A stretch of DNA of 64,000 nucleotides from the NCBI GenBank assembly GCA_036785705.1, contig JAWUZG010000357.1:372001-436000 (forward strand), read 5' to 3'. Under the pieces are notes generated by a model. It did not search any database and had not been told where the DNA came from. It saw only the letters and a list, made by a program, of their open reading frames with translations. Position numbers and translations under genes: made by a program. Source of the DNA: Acanthornis magna. Its lineage: Eukaryota; Chordata; Aves; Passeriformes; Acanthizidae. Below are positions 1-11,500 of this stretch, in pieces. Each line of letters opens with the position of its first letter. Position 1 is the stretch's first letter.

Positions 1-3000
1 CCCAGGCAGGGTCACCTGGAGCAGCCAGAGCTGTGGAACCGAGAGGCACTGGCCGGCACAATGCCCTGGACTCGTGGGATGATGTCCGAACAGGGGCAGC
101 ACCAGTGGGGCCAGTGAGAGGGCCAGTGAGAGGGCCCGTGGCTGCCACCATACCATCCCTGCCTCTGTGGCCATGGAGAGGCAGCTGTGTCCCAGAAACT
201 GGCACAAGTTTCTGGTGGCTGCCCAGGCGTTGGCAGAGGTGTCGCTCACGGGAGGTGCTGAGGAGCCTTAATCCATCGGCAAACAGGAATGAGTGTTCGC
301 CGCCACCGCAGAGAGCTCGGCGCCGGCACCCCAGAGCAGCGCGGGCGCCGCAGAACTTCCTGCTGAAGATCCACAGGACTTCCTGCTGCCAAGGCACTGA
401 CCTGCTCACCCTCCAGCAGGGTGGGGGCCAGCGGAGCCTCTGTGCTGTGACCCACGCTAGGAGTCCAGACAGCCCCAGGGCTGCAGCGGGACCAGGCATG
501 GACATGGTGGCCTATGACCGGAGAGATGGGTACAGTCAAAAAACAGGCGGGAGGGGACCTCAGGTCCCTGTCGGGGCAGCACAGATGTGCACGCAGGACC
601 CAGTGCACTGTGCTGGGCCATACTGGGTTGTGCTGGGCCGTACTGGTCCATGCTGAGCCCTGCCACGCTCCCCCTGCCAGTGCAGGGTGGCTGCTGCTGC
701 TGCTGCCCGCGGCGGTGGGAAGGGGCTGTGGTGTTAATTAGCCGTAATGAGCAGCTGCGATTTGGGCAAATCCAACCAAAGCACGTGCGGCTTCATCAAA
801 GCTCCTCAGCTGCCGACAAGGATGAGGAGCGACCGGCCTGGGCACCTCTCCCCTGCCTGTGGGCGGCCGTGGCTCCCAGAGCCTCGGTGACACCCCTGCC
901 GTGCCAGCCGAGCTGTGGGGCTGCAGGGCCTTGGCTGTGGGGAAGGGGAGCCCAGAGGCGCTGCGATGTGGTCACTCTGTGATGGAGGGGCTGTCCTACA
1001 GCGGGAACCCCATGGGGGTGGGTTGGTGGCCAACCAAGCTGGGTGTCACGGGTGCACTGGCACAGAGTTATTTGGTAGAAATACATTGTTTTGATTTCTT
1101 CTTAAATATGTTTTCACAGAGGCGTAACTAACATCTTTAATTTGGCTCAGACTTGGCCAGCAGCATGTCCATCATCTCCAGAGCCATCAGGGATTGGCTC
1201 TGCTGAACATGGTGGAAAAATTTCCAGAATCTTTACACAGGACATGCAGGAGCCATCTTTGTACCCCACCCTACTCACTGGCAAAAACTCGGCCAAGCAA
1301 AACCACCACACCTGGCCACCAGCAGGGGCTGTGGGGAGAACGTTGGGGCCGTGTCCGTCTGTCCCAGCTGCCGTCAGTCCAGGTTCATGGACAGCCCAAG
1401 GGCCAGAGGCAAGTTCACCCCCTCTGGCTCTGGTGAGGGGGCTCAGTGTGCTGCTGGTGGCACTGGTGGAGTGGCAACGGCAGCACAAGGAGGATGGGCT
1501 GGCTTGGGTGTGAGTCGCCAGCTCGCCATCCCTCCGGGCAGATGCTGGGGAAGGGCTGAGGCAGAGCAGGAGCACGGCCACCACCGGGGCTGGGGCCAGA
1601 CGCTGAGCTCAGCGCCGGGAGGTGCCCGCTGGGGCTCTGCTGCCCAGGACCGGTGCCCACACCCACAACCTCATGCACAGGTGTGCTCAGGTGCTCACGC
1701 ACATTTGCCGTGCTTCTCCACACACTCACACGTGTGTGCTTGGATTCCAGCGAGGGATCAGAGCTGATGTCGACGCCAACCCACGCGGCACCGAGGCCTC
1801 CAGCCCTGCCAACCTCCATTGTCAGCCTGCCATTGCCTCCAGCCCCGCCAGTGTCCCAGCCCTGTCCCCAGATGGGGCAGGATGGGGGTCCGGAGGGCTC
1901 CAGGCTGTGGCTCTTGTCCCTTCGTCAGTCGCACTATACCAAGGCGCCAGGCAAAGGCTTCGCTCAGGACGTGGGTGCAAGCTGCAGGCAGGAGAGCCCA
2001 GTGCCTGCCAGAGCAGCCTGAGACACAGCCGTGCTGAGGGCAGGAAAGCCAGGAGCAGAGTGGCACAGCTGGGCTGTGCATCCCCGGGCTGGGGGAGCTG
2101 CCCTGGCACCAGTTCTTCTCACACCCCCGAGAGAGGATAGGAGGTGTCTGGGGGGACACAGCTGAGCGCTCTCCCCTTTGCCAGTCCCCAGCCCTGGGGC
2201 AAGGCAGCTCATCCCCACGGCACATTCAGGCTCCATTGATGGGTCTGGGGTGGCTGTGTGGGGTGTGTGGAATAGGATGTCAGGCAGGGCAAGTCCCCAT
2301 CCCAGGGTTCCCACAGCCAGGGTGAGTGCCAGGGTGGTTGGGCAACACGGCAGTGCCCACCTCTGGCTCCCTGCAGTGGGGTCAGCTAGCTCCAGGACAG
2401 CTGCTCTGACCCACGAGCAGGGCTGTGGGACTCGGGACGGGGCCTTGGGGGCTCACAGCTGAGCACCCAGCCGTGATGATCCCACCTGGGGCCGAACTTC
2501 CAGCCCTGCTCCCCACTGCTGCCCCAGCAATGTGATCCCTCAAACTCAGCACCTGCTGCAGACACCAACCACAGAGAGCCACCGAGGCTCTCCCAGGACA
2601 TCCCAGCTCCTCACCTCCCTGAGGATGGTGAAGTTCCAGTGGGTGAAGTTCCCGTGTGCCCATTCCAGATGGGTGTGCCTGCCTGTTGTATCACTGCCAG
2701 CCTTGCTGCAGCCCCAGGGGCTGTGCTGTAGTGAAAACACCTTGCAAACAGTTTGGTGTGGGCCCAGCCACCCCATGCCTGTTGTCTTAGCTTCCCAAGC
2801 CAGTGCCATTGCCTGGGGATCAGGATGCGGCTGACACAAGCCGTGGTGCCGGTGATGCCAGTGGTGCCAGGCGTGTTGCCCCAGCTGGGAGTGGTGGATG
2901 AGATTTCCATAGGCGCAGGAATGTGCAGCGCAATTCGTGCCAGCAGTCCCAGCCCGCACTGGCAGCACTGCGGGACTATCCTGGGATGTCTCATGGAGAG

Positions 3001-4400
3001 CCATGGGCTCAGCCCTGCTCTTGGGGGGCCCTGACCTGTGCCAGGCCATTCGTGGGGCTCCTCTCTGCATGGCCAGGGATGTGTCCAGCCCAGGCACAAT
3101 TCCGGTCCTGGACCCTTTGTCTCCTTGTTTGTTCAGAAAAGAAATGAGTGGAGATAGAGTTTTACAGTGAAACAATGCAAAAAAGAGACTGGAAACCATG
3201 AGGACATGGCCTGGTGGCCAAGGGGACTGGGATCAGGAGGGGCAGCCAGGCAGGGCTGGTGGGGGATCAAAGAGAACAGCCACAGCCCTCGTCCATGTGG
3301 TCTGGGACTTCCCCAAGGTGGGGAGGTGCCAGGCGAGGGTCACGGTGCTGCAATGACTTGAGATCGTCCCCCCGTTCAAGGTGTCCCCCACCTCCTGGAG
3401 TGTGGACACAGTGCCTCCAGACACCCCATCCCATCCTGACAGGCAGCTGGGCCCATCCCCACTATCCCCTAGCCCTCCCACCTGGGACGGGGCAGGCAGG
3501 TGATGGATGCACACCTGCTGGGACCATGCTGGCTGGGGACCACATGGACATTCCTGGTGTCCTCAGGGCTGCGGGGTGGCCAAAGAGCAGCCAGCACCCA
3601 GGGACAGGGATCTGCCCTCGCCCTGTGCTGCCCACCGTGGGCGCTAGGCACAGCAGAAATCCCAGCAATGACTTCCTTGGAAAGGAGGGAACGCGGCACG
3701 GTGCCCACTGGCACCCACTGCAGCGCCTGGGGCTTGCCAGCCGTGGCTCTGGTGCCGGGCGGCTCTGCCGGTGGCACCGGCTGGGGCACACCTGGCCATG
3801 CCCAGCCGCCCTGTGCCACTGTGCCGGTGTGCACCTGCTTTGGTGATGTGACACCCCCTGCCCTGACAGCACGGCGAGGGGATGGACAGACCAATGGACT
3901 GCAGCCTCTTGTCCTGGACAGATGGACAGACCGACAGACTGCAGCCCCTGCCCTGAGCACACAGACCAACTGACGGACTGCAGCCCCTTGTCCTGAGAAG
4001 ATAGACCAACTGATGGACTGCAGCCCCTTGTCCTGAACAGATGGACAGACTGCAGCCCCTCGTCCTGAACAGATGGACAGACCGACAGACTGCAGCCCCT
4101 TGTCCTGAGCAGAGGGACAGACTGAAAGACTGCAGCCCCTTGTCCTGAGCAGATGGACAGACCGAAAGACTGCAGCCCCTGCCCTGAGCAGACAGACAGA
4201 CCGACAGACTGCAGCCCCTTGTCCTGAGCACACAGACTGACTGACAGACTGCAGTGATCCTGATAGTGGGGTGAGCACTCAAGTCAGAGTGCAGCCTCCT
4301 GCCCCGAGCAAACACAGACTGAGGGACCCCTGCTTCAGCAGAGGGGCGAGCAGAAAGATGGATGGAGTGGAGCCCCTCCCCGTGCAGACAGACGGACAGA
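1..4400. other. 3' intergenic flank, no gene recognised
   Basis: GC-rich sequence downstream of the spectraplakin-like gene. Open frames up to about 270 codons occur on both strands, but none shows a recognisable domain, consistent codon use or splice-supported continuation. Two less GC-rich islets stand out at about 725-800 and 1,065-1,145. The tandem array at 3,885-4,260 is listed separately. Confidence 0.6.
3885..4260. repeat. Minisatellite, about 32-41 bp unit, about 10 copies
   Basis: Each unit contains CTGCAGCCCCTTGTCCTGAG followed by CAGATGGACAGACCGA. CTGCAGCC recurs every 32-41 bp. Units differ by small indels. It lies just beyond the polyadenylation site. Confidence 0.9.
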
Positions 4401-4438
4401 CAGACTGGATGCTCATAGAAAAAGGAACCTCACTACAG

Positions 4439-4444
4439 TTTATT
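4439..4444 (-). terminator. Spectraplakin-like gene polyadenylation signal AATAAA
   Basis: AATAAA (TTTATT on the plus strand) occurs about 600 nt after the proposed stop codon. It is followed on the transcribed strand by ACTGTAGTGAGG and a T-rich stretch, a plausible downstream element. The 3' untranslated region would be 4,420-5,039 and contains no other recognisable feature. Confidence 0.6.
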
Positions 4445-5039
4445 GTGGCGGCGGGTGGGCCCGGCCGGGGTTACATTCAGCTCTACTGCTGTCCGGTTAG
4501 CGGGGTGGCACGAGCATGCGTCAGCAGGGTGGGGGTCCCGCTGCCCGCCGGTGCCACCGGCAGGACGGGAGCGCAGGCGAGGGACCCCCACCCGTGGCAG
4601 CCCCAGCCCCACCAGGGCAGGGGGCGGCCAGAGCCGGGGGCCCGTGCACACACACCGAAGGCCGAGGAGTGAGGGTTAGCACCAGAAACGGGGCTCGGCA
4701 TCCGGCCAGGGGTCCCGGGGCCCGGGTACCGAGCCCGGCCGCCTCCCGCCGGGGCAGCGGAGGCAGGATGGGGACCCCCGTCAGCAACGCCAAATGCCGG
4801 GGGGACGGCAGCCCCCCTGAGCTGACGGCACGGGAGAAGGGCAGGGCCCAGCGCGGGGGTGCCGGGCTGGTCCCACAGCCCCGGGCACTTGGAGCGGGGC
4901 ACCGGGGCTCAGACCCCGCCCCGCGCTGCCCCGTGGAGCCGTGGGGCGGGAGACCAGAGCCCGGGGGCTCGGTGTGTGTCGGGAGATAGTTGCATATCCG
5001 CGGAACTGGCCCCAGCGGGATCGGTGACGGACAGACAGC

Positions 5040-5514
5040 TCAGCCCCGCTCGGGGGGCCGCAGCGCCGGGCCGGAGACCCGCGGGGGGCGCGGCCGCGGC
5101 TTCGCCGTCCTCCAGCCTCGGGGAAGAGGGTCCTGAGTGGGGCCGGCCGAGGGTGCTGGGCGCAGGGCGGGCGCGGGGGTCAGCGGCAGGGGCTGCAGCG
5201 CTCCGGAGGGGACTCTTCGGGCGGCTCTGCGAGGGCACGGAGGGGCTGGAGCCTCTCCTGCACCCGGCTCCAGCACCCCGAGGGACCAGGGGACAGCCCC
5301 GCGGCCCTACCCCACACCGACCCGGCTCCCCTGTGCCCCCCAGCTCCCTGCCCTACGGGGAGGGCAGGAACGTCGCAGCAGCACGGAGCTCACCTGGCGG
5401 TGCCACAGGCAGGCTCTCCTCAGCCGCACTGAACTGCAGCTCGGCTCCGTCGGGCAGTCCCGAGCCCCGCGAGCGCGGACACCGATCCCCGGAGCGCGTC
5501 CTCCGCAGCACCGA
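5040..5514 (-). CDS. Spectraplakin-like C-terminal tail, last two coding exons
   Basis: Exon 5,394-5,514 (121 nt, phase 0 to 1) encodes [20 protein letters not shown] then [17 protein letters not shown], between a CCCCAG acceptor and a GTGAGC donor. The proposed last exon begins at 5,155 after a pyrimidine-rich GCGCCCAG acceptor. In the required phase it encodes 38 residues, ending [20 protein letters not shown] before a TGA at 5,040-5,042. It is basic and proline-rich. The last exon is the least certain in the gene: its frame and splice site fit but I recognise no homologous sequence. Neither the Gly-Ser-Arg repeat nor an SxIP motif, both present in MACF1 and DST tails, is visible. Confidence 0.5.
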
Positions 5515-8500
5515 CTGGGGAGGGTGAGGGTCACCGCCCGTGGCAGGTGGGTTGGGGGGGTCAGGACTTGGCGGGGGGCTCCGCAGCCCTTACCTTCCTG
5601 GCCAGGGGGCTGCTGGGGGCCGAGGCGCTGCTGTAGAGGCTGAGGCTGGAGTTGGAGCGGCTCGGAGACAATACTTTGGAGGAGGCGGCCGACTGGTTTC
5701 CCGCACACCTGGCGGCGGCGGCGGCTCCGAAGACGTCTGAGGACAGGTACTTCTCGTTGATCTTCAGATTGGTCCTTCCCTTCACTGGGGGCAACAGGGG
5801 AAGGGAGAGGGCTAGTGATGGGGTCCCAGCAGTGCGAGACCCTGGGGAGAGCGGTAAGCTGTGCCCCCCATGCCCCGCAGGCACCGTGCCGGGCACGGAG
5901 ACCCCACCGCACCAGTGCCTGGTGTAGGACCCCCACACGCACCTCTGCAGGGGTCATTCTTCACCAGGAACTCATCCAGGGCGATCCAGCCCCCACCCAC
6001 ACGCACCATGAGGGTGCTGCGCAGGATCCGCACCATCCGCAGCTGCTGGGACTCCCCGAACTGCGGGCAGAGGGACGTTGGGGCAAGGTGGGGCCAGGGG
6101 CAGGGCTGGGCATTGGGAAGGGACGCCGGAGCAGGTGCCAGCACCCAGACATGCCCATCCCTGTGGCACCTCCAGCCCCTCTGCCACTGCCCTCCTACAG
6201 GTGGCAGGGCTCCTCGGGGCATGGGGATGTGCCCCCTCCCTGCCAGGACCCCGGGCTGGGGAACAAGGGCTGGCACCCACGCCACTGCCTTGGGTTGGCA
6301 CTTACCCGGTACCTGTTGGCGCTGATCTGCTCCACCTGGAAGCGCTTGGCACAGTTGCACTGGGCCACTTGCCTGTTCACCTGTGGGGGCACGCTCAGCT
6401 CAGCCCCAGGCACGGCCCTCACCCTTCCAGCCCCTGCACCGCTGCCCCCCACCACACCTCATCCTGGATCTGGTCGGCGTCGGCAGAGCGGCGCAGCGGG
6501 TCACGGTTGGGGTGCAGAGCACTGACGAACTCGTAGTAGTCGATGAAGCCGTCACCGTTCATGTCGAAGATGCTGGCCACGGCATTCATCTCCAGGACGT
6601 TGGTGGGGAACTCTGTGGGGGGACAGGGACCCTCAGCCCCCCAATGCCAGCCCCCTCGGCCTCCTCCAGCCCCCCTGGCACTCACTGGAGGCAAGGACGC
6701 TCTCGATGAATTCCCGCTGGCTGATGCGCCCGTCCTGGTCCCTGTCGATGCCGCGAAAGACGTCCAGGACGCGGGACTTCATCTGGCTGATCCACTGCAT
6801 GTAGCGCTTCCTCCAGACCCCGAAGTCAAAGTGTGCGAACTCCTCCAGCTTGGAGGGGCACACAGGGGGATTAACACAACAGCAGGACCCCCTCATCCCT
6901 GCTATGCCAGCCAGGGTGACCATGCTGTCCCCACGTTCAGCCTGGCTGCTCCCAGCCCTGCCCCTGCCAAGGCTGCAAGGGGGGGTCTCTGCCCAGGTCC
7001 CCCATCTCTGGGGTGCACAGGGGGTCCTGGGCTCCAGCAGCCACTCTGGGATGTCAAGGGGTGTGCTGGGACTCCCAGCTGCAGGGACAGGGTCTGGGAT
7101 TATTGACCCCATCTGCATCTGACCTGGGGCAGGGGGTCCCTGGGCAGAAGATGAGAGGAACTACTCAGGACCCCCAGGGCAGTAGGGACCCCTGGGTTGC
7201 CCCTACCTCCCGCAGGCGCTGCAGGGCCGTCTCCAGCCGGTATTGCCGGTCCAGGGCCAGCAGCCAGAGCTGCTGCCAGCGGTGCAGGAGCTGGGCCATC
7301 AGGGGTGTCTGGGGCTCCAGCCCCCCAAGCGGCACTGCCGCCGTGCCCTGCGCCTTCCCACTGCTGCGGCGACCTGTGGAGAGGGGGGTGAGGGGGCGGC
7401 CGGGGGTCTGGGGTGCGGTGGGGGGGCAGTGATGGGGATCCTTACGCGTGGCCAGTCGGCGCGTGGCCGGGGGGCCCAGATCCACCGCCAGCTTCCGCTT
7501 GCAGCTCTTGGTGACCTTCTCCACGTCAGGCTGCTTGTGGTTCAGCTCCTCCATGAACACCTGCCACGGAGCGCTGGTGCTGAGTGCTTGCTGGCACAGC
7601 CCCGCCCGTGCTCCACAGCCCCGGGGACTGCAGACCAGCCCCACTGTCCCCCTCCCAGGACCCTGTGTGTGCTGCGGACATGGTGGGCTTGGGCAGCACA
7701 ATGCAAAAGGTGCTGTGTGTATGCAGCACCCACGACCCCAGCCCAGTGCTTCCCAAAGCCCTCGGTCAGGCCAGGTCCTTGCCCAGGGCTGGATGGGATG
7801 TGTTCGGGGGATGACACGGTCCCCAGGGAGAGCCGGGTTTGGGGTTCCTCACCGCGTGCTGGGCACTGAGCTCCTCCAGCTGCTCGACCTCTTCGGGCAG
7901 CGGCTCCTGGTCCCGCAGCCCCAGCGCCTCCTCGGCTGCCGTGATCCAGTCCAGGAGCTGCGCCGTCTCCTCCCGCTCGGCCGCCAGCACGGCCGCCTGT
8001 GCCCGCAGCCGCTCGCCCTGCTGCTGCGCCCAGCTCAGCACCTGCGGGGCAGCCAGGGGCAATGGGGCAGGGGGCACGGGGACGCCACCCCACTGCGGAC
8101 ATCAAGGTCTCCCATCCGGAGCAGATGCCACAGGGCCATTGATTTGGGGGAAAGAGTCACACCAGGAGCCACGGCCACCCTGGCCATGGGACAGGCTCAC
8201 AGACCCCCCAGCAACAGCCCTAGTGACAATGGGGTAGGGAGGTGGGGGCTCCACAGCCGACCATGACCTAGGGGCAGGCACATGGACCCCCGGCCAGCTG
8301 CTGCAGTAACCATGGGACAGGACCAAGCTCCTGTTGGGCAGCTGGGGCAGAGCTGGGGGTGCTGCCCACCCTGTGCCGAGGGTCCCCAGGTCTGTGTTGC
8401 GTGGACATGCCGGCTGCCCTCCCATTTTGGGGCGAGTGGTGTTGGGGGGGCAGCCCCAGGGCAGATCCAGAGCAGATCCTGCAGGTCTCTGCTCAATAAG

Positions 8501-11500
8501 GGCTTTGTGTGGGATCGGCTGAACCTGCCAGACCGGTCCCAGGAGCGCTGGGAATCTTTTACCTGCAAACCCTCAACCCAGAGAGGCTCTGGGCCACTGT
8601 GGGAACATGATCGGGGCTGAGGGTCCCCAGGACACTGCTGCCAGGTTTCCCTGCCTCAGCTGCGCGGTGGCTGCTGTTACACAGGAGTGAGGCACCACCA
8701 TCCAAGGGGTACCACAGAGTCCCCAAGTGACCCCCGTGAGGCCACAGGATGGAGCATGGGGGAACACCAGCAATGCCAAGACCCTCTGTGCCCTCTGGGG
8801 CTGAGCACCCCCAGCTCCCTGCAAGGCACTGGTTTTGGGGGGGTTGCACCAGGCAGTCCCTGGCGCTGGGAGAGGCGTGGGGCAGTGGGAGAGGCGTGGG
8901 GCCATGTTTGCCCCATGCGCAGGTGCCATTCTGCTCCCCCAGCCAGGGAGGGGAACAGGGCACCTCTCTCACCTCCTGGAAGCGACTCTTGGCGACTGTG
9001 ACCCAGGATTTGATGGTGATAATGGAGTCGGGATGGCAGGTGGCAAGAATCTCCTCCCCCAGCGAGGTGATGCACTCCAGCTCCAGCTGTTGGCACTGCA
9101 GGGACTGCATCAGCTCCTGGGGGGACATGGACCATGGTACTGCCAGGTCTCAGCCCTCCAGACACTGCCGCACCCCCCTGCGCCACAAGGATTGGTGGAC
9201 TGGGGTGGGGATGCCCAAATCTCTTCACCTCAGAGCATTTGGAGCCCCAAAACTCATGTGCTTGGTGTGGTGGCACTCAACATCCCACACCTCTCTGTGG
9301 TGGCATCCCACACCTCTGTGGGGATCCCACAGCCCAGCGGGGCCTGGCTGGGGCTGGCTGACCCCACTGATGGAGGTCCTGGGGCAAACCTGAGGTGAAG
9401 GCTGCTGGGGGCTGGTACCCACCTGCAGCTGGGTCTGGCACTCCTGCACAGCTGCCTCCTCCTCGGGAAAGACTCCGTACTTGAGGGTCTTCTCTGACTC
9501 GGTCAGGCGCCCCAAGAAGGAGTGCACCAGGGTGTGGAACTCCTCCGCCTGCCAGGACAGTGAGGATCTGCTCAGCACCCACCCTGAAGCCCCAGGTCCT
9601 GGCCCCTGAGCCCCCCTGGACCCTGAATCTCCTGGCCAGACCCTGACCCTGCAGCTGCTGGGTGGACAAACCCTTGGCACGGGCACTGGCTGTGTGCTGT
9701 GCTGAGGGAGAGCTGCTGCCAGCCTCGCTCCAACCCCGCAGTGGGATCAAGGGGACAGCCTCCACCTGGCTCTACACCTGGACACAATTTCCTCTGACCC
9801 CCCAGCACCTCCCTGTGCCACGCAGCCACCTGCTCTGGGCACCCTGCACACATTCACACCTGCGACAGGCTCCCACAGCAGCCAGCCTGGCACCTGGCCA
9901 TGGCACCTTGCGACACAGAGCCCCACAGCCACACGCAGCGCCACACACCGAGCCCAGGCACCCCACGGAGAACCCTGAAATGCACGGCCCCCACACCGCC
10001 CAGGCAGCCCAGAGCACCCCCCGACGCACAGCCACCCACCAAGCCTGGAAACGCAGCCACCCACCACCCATGCACCCCACAGAGCTCCCCCCAATCACAG
10101 CCAACCACCACCCGAGCACCCCACGGAGCTCCCCCCAAAGCACAGCCAACCACTACCCGAGCACCTCATGGAGCTCCCCCCAAAGCATGGCCAACCACCA
10201 CCCGAGCACCCCACGGAGCTCCCCACAAAGCACGGCCACCCACCACCCCAGCACCCCACGGAGCTCCCCCCAAGCACAGCCACCCACCACCCGAGCACCC
10301 CACGGAGCTCCCCCCAAAGCACAGCCACCCACCACCAGAGCACCCCACGGAGCTCCCCCCAAAGCACAGCCACCCACCACCAGAGCACCCCACGGAGCTC
10401 CCCACAAAGCACAGCCACCCACCACCAGAGCACCCCACGGAGCTCCCCCCAAGCACAGCCACCCACCACCCCAGCACCCCACGGAGCTCCCCCAAAGCAC
10501 AGCCACCCACCACCAGAGCACCCCACGGAGCTCCCCACAAAGCACAGCCAACCACCACCCGAGCACCCCACGGAGCTCCCCCCAAAGCACAGCCACCCAC
10601 CACCTGAGCACCCCACGGAGCTCCCCCCAAGCACAGCCACCCACCACCAGAGCACCCCACGGAACTCCCCCAATGCATGGCCAACCACCACCCAAGCATC
10701 CCACGGGGCTCCCCCCAAAGCACGGCCAACCAACCCCTGAGTACCCCACGGAGCTCCCTCCAAAGCACGGCCACCCACCACCTGAGCACCCCACGGAGCT
10801 CCCCCCAAGCACAGACACCCACCACCCGAGCACCCCACACCGCCACGGCCACCTCAGCCTTCCCACATAGACGCACAGACCCCAATCTGAGGTTTTCCCT
10901 GCTGCCTCCCCCGAGCCTCACCTGCCGCAGCGCGGCCTCCAGCCGGGCCTGCTTGGACAGGGAGAGCTTGCAAACGAGGTCCCAGCGAGTGCTGAGCTCC
11001 TCCACCTGCCGCTGCAGCCACTGCGAGTCCACGCTGCTGCTGCCGCGCGTCAGGTCCCGCACCGAGCGCTTCAGCGTCTTGATGCAGCTGGCGCGTTTGC
11101 CCAGCTCCTTCTGGAACACCTGGCAGGGACAATGGGAGGGGTCGGAGGTGCAGGGGGGTCCCAGCATCCCACCTGGACCCCACTGCTGTGCAGGGTTCGT
11201 CTGCAGCCCAAATCCTCACAGCAATGGGCACAGGGCTCCCCTGCACCCCTAACCCTCCCCAGCACTGGGGTACACAGGGCCCCCCAGTGCTGACCCAGGG
11301 CGAGGGGCATATGCTGGGGTCAGGCAGGGCTTGCTCTAGTGGGCAATGACCTGTCCCACATGGAGGGTGGGCACAGTGGAGGCAGAGCCTGGCGTTCCCC
11401 GGGGGCCAAGGCTGGGTGGGGCATCCCCACATGCCCCAGGACACCCACCTTGTGCTTGTCCATGAGGTCCCCGACGAGGTCCCGGTCCCCTCCAACGGGC

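Noticed and set aside
9662..10870. 402-codon plus-strand open frame and overlapping minus-strand frames
   Set aside because: Composed mainly of the 45-bp minisatellite, with a repetitive [14 protein letters not shown] translation on every frame. No domain or splice context.
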